Positions 16,963 to 24,500 of a DNA stretch of 64,000 nucleotides are shown here, in pieces. Source of the DNA: Paracoccus saliphilus (GTDB lineage: Bacteria; Pseudomonadota; Alphaproteobacteria; Rhodobacterales; Rhodobacteraceae); the NCBI RefSeq assembly GCF_028553805.1, contig NZ_CP067140.1:496001-560000 (forward strand). Direction: 5' to 3'. Under the pieces are notes generated by a model. That model saw only the letters and a list, made by a program, of their open reading frames with translations. It was not told the DNA's origin and did not search any database. Both the position numbers and the translations under genes were made by a program. Within the stretch, counting starts at the first letter, position 1. Each line of letters opens with the position of its first letter.

Positions 16963-17406
16963 TCAGCGATAAACCCCGATCATGGGCAGGTTGTGGAATT
17001 GATTCTGGGCCGTGATATCCGGAGACCCCATATTCGAATAAGTATCTGGTGTTGTTAATATGTCATCCGGATTCGTGAAAGGCATTAAATAGTTGGCCCG
17101 TGGCACTGGGGGTATTTCATCATAGCTTATTGCGGCGATTTTTTGAGTCTTTTCGACCATTGCCGCCTGTTCGGCAGGTTTACCATCGGCAATGTCCGAT
17201 TGAGGAAATGCACTCGCCGAGAATGTATTTGTAGACAAGGCCGCGGCCGATTCTCGTGATGCGGTGGGCATACGGCGTTCGGCCGTATTTCCAAGCTGAG
17301 GCGCCACAATCTCCGGGGCAGATGCCAGATAATCAACCGCTTTGGCAAAGCCGAATGCGCTACTGGCGGCCAGTAAGGTTGCACCTGCGATAAAGATCGG
17401 CTTCAT
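16963..17406 (-). CDS. Small secreted protein, first gene of the ExbBD operon
   Basis: A protein of 147 residues starting MKPIFIAGATLLAASSAFG, a signal peptide or membrane anchor with a positive N end. The rest is polar, Ser/Ala- and Pro-rich, with a C-terminal segment PPVPRANYLMPFTNPDD and no known domain. The start at 17406 is chosen because it opens the signal sequence; the long frame upstream is the shadow of the opposite-strand gene. The family is not recognised. Confidence 0.55.
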   Translation of the reverse strand: MKPIFIAGATLLAASSAFGFAKAVDYLASAPEIVAPQLGNTAERRMPTASRESAAALSTNTFSASAFPQSDIADGKPAEQAAMVEKTQKIAAISYDEIPPVPRANYLMPFTNPDDILTTPDTYSNMGSPDITAQNQFHNLPMIGVYR

Positions 17407-17477
17407 GATTAAACACACTCCCTTTGTCAAAGCTGTACCATGCCTGCTCTGTTTGCTCAATTGATCCGGTCGCCTTC

Positions 17478-17894
17478 GTGAGCCAGCCACTGTCGATATT
17501 CGTCGCAATCGCTTGCGGTTTTCTGGCGCTTCCTGCCGCTGCGCGGGCCGAGATGCGGCTGTGCAATCAAACATATGACGTTCTGAACGTGGCGATCGGT
17601 GCGCCGGATGGCGAGGATTTCTCCACGCGCGGCTGGTGGCGGGTTGCGCCCAATCAATGCGCGGTCCTGAGGCGAGAGCCTCTTCAGTCCCGCTACTACT
17701 ACATCTTTGCAACCGACGTGTTCGGGAAGGAAGTCCTGTCCGGTGCCAGCCCGATGTGCGTGGCACCGCGCCGTTTTGAAATCACCGGGCAGCAGGATTG
17801 CCTGTTGCGCGGCTTTCTGGATGCCAGGTTCATCGAGGTCGATACCGAGGAACGCAGCAACTGGACCGTATTCGTTTCGCCACGACCGACATGA
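17478..17894 (+). CDS. DUF1036 family secreted protein
   Basis: A GTG at 17478 opens a hydrophobic signal segment ending ALPAAARA, followed by RLCNQTYDVLNVAIG, a GWW motif and a C-terminal strand set with several Cys. This is the pattern of DUF1036 proteins, small periplasmic proteins of unknown function frequent in Alphaproteobacteria. A TTG at 17424 is in frame and would add 18 residues that do not look like a signal. The gene diverges from the ExbBD operon, leaving about 70 bases for both promoters. Confidence 0.7.
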   Translation: MSQPLSIFVAIACGFLALPAAARAEMRLCNQTYDVLNVAIGAPDGEDFSTRGWWRVAPNQCAVLRREPLQSRYYYIFATDVFGKEVLSGASPMCVAPRRFEITGQQDCLLRGFLDARFIEVDTEERSNWTVFVSPRPT

Positions 17895-17973
17895 GACTTG
17901 GATGCGGGGCTACTGGCTGGTAATTGTGAAGAAGGATGTAAAGAGTCGACGGGATGGCAGACGAGGGCGCTTC

Positions 17974-19260
17974 ATGCGACTGATCCGCACAGGATTTCTG
18001 GCGACGCTTGCGCTTTGTGCGGCAGGAGGGCAGGTGGCTGCGCAGCCTGATGCCAAGGTTCTGGTCCTGGGCTCATCTTTGCCTGAAACCCTTGCGCCAA
18101 TTGCCGACAATGCTGTTCTCGTCCCGGCCGACGGGGTTGTCGATGAGGTCGCCAAAACTCGTGCGGAACTAATCTATGTCGGATCGCCACTCGCCGGTGA
18201 TGTGGATGGAACCTCTGCACTACCCATGCTTCTAGCCGAACTGCCCGCTGATCGCGCAACAACTGTTGTCGTGAATAGCTGCGGATGGGAGGGTCAGGCG
18301 CTTGACCATGCCGAGTTGACGGCTGCGTTGGCTGATCGGACCGAGGTGACGCTTGCCATTCCTCGCGAGGCGAATGGGTGTGACGCCGAGGGGCTGGCCA
18401 GTGCTTTCGTGACCGCTGCCGGGCTGGAAAATGCCGAGCGGCGGGCTGCATTGCAGGATGGCGGCTATCTGTTGGAAGAGGCGAAGCCGGAGGCCGCGTC
18501 ACCAATGGGCGGGCTAGTCATCTCGGCCCTGCCGGCGGAGGCGATGGCCGTCTCTGACGCTCCCAAGGTTATCCTTGCCAGTAGCGACCCGACCGCGTCA
18601 CGGGACACTGTCGTCAGCGCTCCTGACACGAATGTTTCGGCCTCTCCGGCAGACCCCATCGCGACGCGCAGACCCGGTGGTCCCGAGCCGTCGATCATCG
18701 TCGGGGATCTGGCCGTGCTGGTTGCCGCGGATGCGCGCGGGCCGTTGGGGCTGCCCCATCAGGCCCGAGAGGCGATACGGCAGCGAGATCCGGCGATGTT
18801 CAACAGGCTCCTGTCCCGAGGTGCTTTCGATCCTGAAGAGGCGCAGATGGTTGCTGGTATCCAGACGGAACTCGCCCGGATGAACTGCTACAAGGGTGGT
18901 ATCGATGGGGATTGGGGTTCCGGTTCCGCCTCTGCCCTGCGGCGATATTTCGAGGCTTTGGGGTCTGCGCAGGCCGCAGCAGAACCCGAGATCGGTTTAT
19001 ACCGCACCATCATTCGCAATGAGGCCGTGCAGTGTCCCGATGTCCAGCCGGTTGCCCGGGCTGCTCCGACCAGAAGCAGCGGCGGCGGTGCCCGTGGCAC
19101 CCGTTCGACGCCGACGCGAACCGGATCGAGCGGACAGGCAACCGCTCCTGCGGCGTCCCGGTCGTCTGGCCAGAGCAGCGGCGGATCGCAAGATAGCAGT
19201 TCCTCTCGCCGAACGATCAGTACTAATCCGAGCATGCTGGGGACAGGTGCGTTCCGGTGA
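17974..19260 (+). CDS. Secreted peptidoglycan-binding protein
   Basis: A protein of 428 residues with a signal peptide (about 1-23, cleavage near VAAQ). Residues about 24-180 form an alpha/beta-looking domain with VVVNSCGWEG; a degenerate caspase-like fold is possible but not shown. A linker of low complexity follows. Near residues 290-330 the pattern IQTELARMNCYKGGIDGDWG fits a peptidoglycan-binding domain of the type fused to caspase-like proteins in Rhodobacteraceae. The last 70 residues are Ser/Gly/Arg-rich. The start at 17974 is chosen because it opens the signal peptide. The stop overlaps the GTG start of the transglycosylase fusion. Confidence 0.65.
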   Translation: MRLIRTGFLATLALCAAGGQVAAQPDAKVLVLGSSLPETLAPIADNAVLVPADGVVDEVAKTRAELIYVGSPLAGDVDGTSALPMLLAELPADRATTVVVNSCGWEGQALDHAELTAALADRTEVTLAIPREANGCDAEGLASAFVTAAGLENAERRAALQDGGYLLEEAKPEAASPMGGLVISALPAEAMAVSDAPKVILASSDPTASRDTVVSAPDTNVSASPADPIATRRPGGPEPSIIVGDLAVLVAADARGPLGLPHQAREAIRQRDPAMFNRLLSRGAFDPEEAQMVAGIQTELARMNCYKGGIDGDWGSGSASALRRYFEALGSAQAAAEPEIGLYRTIIRNEAVQCPDVQPVARAAPTRSSGGGARGTRSTPTRTGSSGQATAPAASRSSGQSSGGSQDSSSSRRTISTNPSMLGTGAFR

Positions 19261-21455
19261 TTGGGGTAGACCCGCGTTTCCGGAATATGGGCAAGGCCGC
19301 CCGCCGCCGCCGCCGCCGGAGCCGCCTGTTTCGATGGGCGGTTGCCATGTCCGCCGTATCGGTGGCTGGTATTCTGGGAGTTCGCTATTTCGATCCCGAT
19401 TTTAGCGCGTTGCTGAGATTGGGGGATCAGGGACAGACATTGGTGCAGGTCGAGTCTGAATTCGATATCGCGCCTGTCGTCCGCACCGACACCTTCACCG
19501 ATATTCCCGGCGACCCGCTGATCATCCCCGGCCCGGAGGATGGACAGCAACTGGATATGCGGGAAGAGCCTGTGCCTGTAGCGTTCACATCTGCACAGCG
19601 GGTTCCGGCATCGTCCACATCCGTCGCTGTTCTTGAAAGCGAATTGCTGCCCCGCAACCGCCAGCTTGTCGCCGCACTGCCTTCCTCGCGCGAGGAATTC
19701 GCGCTGTTCCAGGCGGAACGGAGCCGCGCAAGGCTGATGAATGCCGGTCTTTCCGGTGCAGAGCCGACAGCCGCCGTGGTACCTGCGGATCAGCGGGCGA
19801 CATCCAGCATTGCCTTTTTGCGTGACGCGGGCCAGCGCAGCAGCCTGTGGCGCGAGATCGTGGTCGAGGCGACGCGGCAGACACCGATTGACGATCTGCT
19901 CGCACGGAACGGGTTCGATGATGCGAATGCTGCATATCTTGGCGAGCGTATCCGCAGCCAGTTGTCGCTGGATGAGGCATTGCCCGAAGGTTCGCTAATG
20001 GCGGTGCGTTATCGCATGCGCGGTAATGAACGCCAGGTGATCCAGGTGACGCTTTACGGGACAGAGGGTTTCATCGGATCCCTGGCCCTGTCTCAGGCAG
20101 GCCAGTTGGTACCCTCTGCCGATGCTTGGGCGGATCAATCGCTGCTGGATGAAGCGATGTCCGGGGAAGATGAATCGGGAACTGCGGGGCAGCAGAGACT
20201 GCTTGACCTGATCTATTCCGCAGCGTTGCGGAATGACGTGCCGTCCCAGGTCACCGGCGAGGCCCTGGCGATGATGGCGAAGGTCCATGATCTTGATAAC
20301 TATGCCGACGAGTCCGATCGGTTAAGCCTTATTTATTCGCCGGGAGAGGGGGCAAGTGATCCCGGTTCGATCCTGTTCATCGGCGTCACTGGCCCGTCTG
20401 GTGAACGGGCATGCTATGTTGTCCCGGCAGAAGAGGATGGTTTCGAATGCTATGCGCCCGGTTCGCGCGTGCAGCAGAGTGACGGTGGAATTCGGATGAT
20501 CCCGCCGGTTTCGGGAGTGCTGTCACAGCGATTTGTCCCGGCTTCCGAGGGGGAAGCAGATCGAGGGCATGTGATCTGGTCGGCTCCGGAAGGTAGTACC
20601 ATCGTCGCGGCAGGGGATGGCCGGGTCACATTCGCATCCTTGAAAGAACAGGATGGCGCGCAGGTCGAAATCGAGCATTCTAATGGGATGATCAGCCGCT
20701 ATAGCGGGTTGGGCTCGCTATCGGGCACGGTTGCGCAAGGCGGAGAGATCGCTCGGGGAGCCTCGATCGGTGCGATCGGTGGCGCTGTCGAAGGGCGGCA
20801 GGATACCGGCCTGTTGTTTCAGTTGATCAAGGGCGATCGCCCGGTCGATCCAATGCCCTATCTGAGCAGCGCGGGCCGGGTACTGGCGTCAAGCGCCGTC
20901 GAGTCGCTGATCGGGCAGATCATTCGGGTGGAAAGCGCGGGAAACGCTCGTGCGAAAAACCCACGCTCGACGGCAACCGGGTTGGGCCAATTCATCGAAT
21001 CGACATGGCTCCGGATGATGCGCAGCTACCGTCCCGACCTGGTTACGAGCCTGTCGCGTTCCGAGTTGCTGAATCTGCGCTTCGATCCCGACATGTCGCG
21101 TGAAATGGTCCGCCATCTCGCGCAGGAGAACGAGGCATATCTGCGTGCCCGCGGCCATTCGATTTCGGCCGGGCGTCTCTATCTGGCGCATTTCCTTGGT
21201 CCTGCGGGTGCCGATCAGGCCTTGCGTGCGGAAACGTCGCGATCGGTCGGCAGCGTGATGGGAGCCGGTGTGGTGGCCGCCAACCCATTCCTGCGCGGCT
21301 ACAGTATCGGCGATCTGCGCAACTGGGCTGACCGCAAGATGTCCGGCGCTTCCGGCACCACCCATGCCGCTACGTCATCGGAGCCGCCGTTGTCGCCTGA
21401 ATTGCGAGCCTATGTATCTGAGATTGACCGGCTTCGCGGGGGCGAAAAAGGTTGA
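19257..21455 (+). CDS. Membrane-anchored degenerate M23 domain fused to lytic transglycosylase
   Basis: A protein of 732 residues with a GTG start overlapping the previous stop. A strongly basic N terminus (ARRRRRRSR) precedes one membrane anchor (about 26-44). Residues about 415-545 follow the M23/LytM layout (RGHVIWSAPEGSTIVAAGDG, IEHSNGMISRYSGL), but the zinc HxH near the end is LLFQL and the first metal motif is altered, so peptidase activity is unlikely. Residues about 550-680 are a transglycosylase SLT domain with Glu559 in RVESAGN and STATGLGQFIESTWL. It would cleave glycan strands in the periplasm, plausibly opening the wall for the T6SS or for the autotransporter and ExbBD module. 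Confidence 0.8.
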   Translation: MIGVDPRFRNMGKAARRRRRRSRLFRWAVAMSAVSVAGILGVRYFDPDFSALLRLGDQGQTLVQVESEFDIAPVVRTDTFTDIPGDPLIIPGPEDGQQLDMREEPVPVAFTSAQRVPASSTSVAVLESELLPRNRQLVAALPSSREEFALFQAERSRARLMNAGLSGAEPTAAVVPADQRATSSIAFLRDAGQRSSLWREIVVEATRQTPIDDLLARNGFDDANAAYLGERIRSQLSLDEALPEGSLMAVRYRMRGNERQVIQVTLYGTEGFIGSLALSQAGQLVPSADAWADQSLLDEAMSGEDESGTAGQQRLLDLIYSAALRNDVPSQVTGEALAMMAKVHDLDNYADESDRLSLIYSPGEGASDPGSILFIGVTGPSGERACYVVPAEEDGFECYAPGSRVQQSDGGIRMIPPVSGVLSQRFVPASEGEADRGHVIWSAPEGSTIVAAGDGRVTFASLKEQDGAQVEIEHSNGMISRYSGLGSLSGTVAQGGEIARGASIGAIGGAVEGRQDTGLLFQLIKGDRPVDPMPYLSSAGRVLASSAVESLIGQIIRVESAGNARAKNPRSTATGLGQFIESTWLRMMRSYRPDLVTSLSRSELLNLRFDPDMSREMVRHLAQENEAYLRARGHSISAGRLYLAHFLGPAGADQALRAETSRSVGSVMGAGVVAANPFLRGYSIGDLRNWADRKMSGASGTTHAATSSEPPLSPELRAYVSEIDRLRGGEKG

Positions 21456-21578
21456 TATCCGGTCACAACAGGCGAGAATTGCGTAAACTGCTCTTGTTTT
21501 ACGGGTGTATCACGCAGTATTCATCAAGAATTAATATACTGTTATCCGTGCCGCCCGATTGTGAGAGTTCATTTGAAG
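21456..21578 (+). promoter_or_regulatory. AT-rich leader of the autotransporter gene
   Basis: The 123 bases before the autotransporter are clearly AT-richer than the neighbours and contain TTGTTTTAC and ATTAATATACTG stretches able to serve as -35 and -10 regions. The spacing is not ideal, so only a general promoter assignment is made. Confidence 0.35.
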
Positions 21579-24500
21579 ATGAAAAACTATCCATTCAGCC
21601 TTCGCCGCCCGCTCTTCCGCTCTCAGCTGCTGCTCTCGACCGCATTGATCGGGATCGGGACGCTTGTCGCTCCGGCGGTCGGGTATGGTCAGGATTATTA
21701 CCTGGATAATACTCAGGAAGAGGGCGACACGGGACTGGAGCCCGAGTCAGGTACTTGGAATTTGTCCAGCACGATTTGGCGCAAGAATGGAAATGGTGCC
21801 GCCGTGGCCTGGCCGGACGGTAGTAACACGGCAGTACTGACGGTAGGAGCCGACGATGATGCCGGCAATAACGACGTCACGCTTACCTATGGTGGAACGG
21901 AACCCTTCACCCCGGATGAAATCCGGCTGGACTCCGGGAAGTATACGCTTGCGGGCGGGACGATCGGAGCCTCGGGCGATGAGTTAAGGTTGAACAATCA
22001 GGCCGACACATGGGCCGAGTCGCTCACGATCGATGCCGCTTTGGCAGGCAGTGTTGTCATAGGGGATGGTGTGCCCGGTGACCCGAGGCGTAGGGTGATC
22101 TATCGAGGCAACTCGTTACCGTCCGAGGATGTCCAGATAATGGATGACCTTACCGTTGAGGCCGACGCATGGTTCAGAAGTACTGGCACGACGACCGGCG
22201 AGTTGACGAATCTTGGTCGAGCAGATCTCGATGGGATACATTACGGCACGGTAAGAAACACCGATGGGGCCGTGTTGTCGGGAAATGGGACCATTGATCG
22301 GGGCGAGTCTCGCGATAGGGCATTGCAAAATGATTCCGGAACGATTTTTCTCAATGGCGAAACGCTCAAGGTCGTTGGGGGGGTCGACAATTCGACTGAA
22401 ATCACTCCTGAATTGTCTGAGGAAGAGGTGGAAGCAATCCCGTCGGCGACATTGACCGGATACGGGACCTTGGCTGGCGCTGTCTTCAATCACGAGAAGG
22501 GAACGATAGAGACCGGCGGGGATTTGTATGACGGTACCGGTGGCGAGCTGCTGATTGGGCGGATCAAGAATGACGGCACTATCATTCTCAATGACAATGA
22601 CACGCTGGCCGGCAGTCTTGTCGAAAACCATGGAAGCGTGAGTATAACCGGTTCCGGGATGATCTCTGGGAATTTGATACAAATGGATGGCGGAACGCTC
22701 AACCTCGATCCGGATGGCGAGCTGTTGGTTGGCAGTTTCACGAACGATTATTTCATAGAACCGGCCCAACCCCATCACAGCATTTTCAGGAATCCTACGC
22801 TGATCATCGAACAAGGCCAGGCTTTGCGCTCTCGGCCCGCCACCGACGGGGACATCGTGAACAACGGTGTCATGGAGGTGCGGAATGGAACCCTCGACGC
22901 TGCCGGTCAAATCCGGAATAATCCGGGGGCGGGGTTGCTGCTGTATGATGGTGCCCAGTTAAAAGGTCAGTTGGTGAATGAAAATTCCGGCGGACAAATG
23001 GGTACGATCCGTGTCACTCGGGACGCAACAGCTACCATAACCGGTGAAGTGCTGAACCACGGGCTGCTCGAGGTGGCCGCCAACAAGGCGCAATCGGCCT
23101 TGACTGTCCAAGGTCCGAACGCCACTTTCGTGAATACGGGCGTGATAGATGTCCGGAAACAAAGCAGTACGCTGACGATTACTGCAGATGAAATTCAACT
23201 TTTGGAAAGCTCGGATATCGAGGCCGGGCGGGTGGCCTTTGACGGGACCGTGACAAATGCGGGGACGCTGAAATATGTCCACCAATCGTCCAAGGCGAAA
23301 CTGTTCGGTGAACTGACCAATACCGACACCGGCATATTGGCGTTCCAGAGAGAGATTGATGGCGGTGGCCAGGACATTGTCAATTTAGGCAGGATGACTG
23401 TTGAGCCGACGGATGGGATATATGGCGGTTGGGTTAAGGATCTCGGCACGCTGACCAATTGGAACAGCCTGACTGTTGCCACGTTCGACGACAAGATCGG
23501 CGACTTGTCCGCGGCAACCATATTGAACAGGGGTGATATAACGCTGAAAGGCGGAAGTATTACCGCTACAGAGCGGTTCTCCAACTATGGTGATGGGCAC
23601 ATATTGTTGAACAGCGGTTCGATCAGGGCTGATGACCTGCGTAATGCCGGAACGTTGCAGGGCGCAGGCACGATCTATGGAGATGTGACCAACATCGGAA
23701 AACTGCAGGAACTGTCCGGCGAGATTACCGGCAGGCTGACCCATCAGGACGGAACATTCGATATAAATGAGTCCCTGTCCGTCGGAAGCCTTACGAATGA
23801 CACGGATATATTGATCGACGATGGGGAAACCTTGGCTCTGACTACTGCGGAGGTTTCTGAAAACAATGGCACGATCACCGTTTCAGGTGCTCTTTCGTCG
23901 GAAGGAACAATTAAAAACAACACCGAGGCGAGCCTGATCCTGTCCGGCGGAAAGGTCAGCGGTGATGTCGAGAATTCGGGCGAGATAAGCGGATCGGGAA
24001 CGATCGACGGGGTCTTGACGATCACCGGAGGCGATACTCAAGCTGATCCGGAGGTGCTGGCCGGTCAATTGATCGTCGGGGATTCGGATACGATTGCGGT
24101 CGTGGATGGTATCGAGAATTCGGGTGCCATCGACGTTTCGGGCGAGCTTTCGACGGATGGTGTTCTCAATAACAACGCTGGCGGATCGCTGATACTGAAC
24201 GGCGGTAAGGTCGAGGGGATCGTCAATAACCATCTCGGCGGGGTGATCGATGTCGAGGCGAATTCGGATATTGTTGGTAAGCTGACCAATAGCGGCAAGA
24301 TCGAAGCGATCGGTGTCGGGACCCACAGAACACTGGATATCGAAGGCGATTTCATCAACGAGGGAGTCATCGATGTCCAAGATGGCGATAGTCTCCTGAC
24401 GATCAATGCAGCTACCATCGCATTGAATAAAGGTTCCGCGATCAATGTGAATCAGGTTGAACTGTTCGGAACGGTGCAGAACAATGTTAAGTTGAATTAC

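Noticed and set aside
16429..17406. TssJ lipoprotein candidates among the small secreted genes
   Set aside because: No Cys-containing lipobox at the signal peptide end in either protein.
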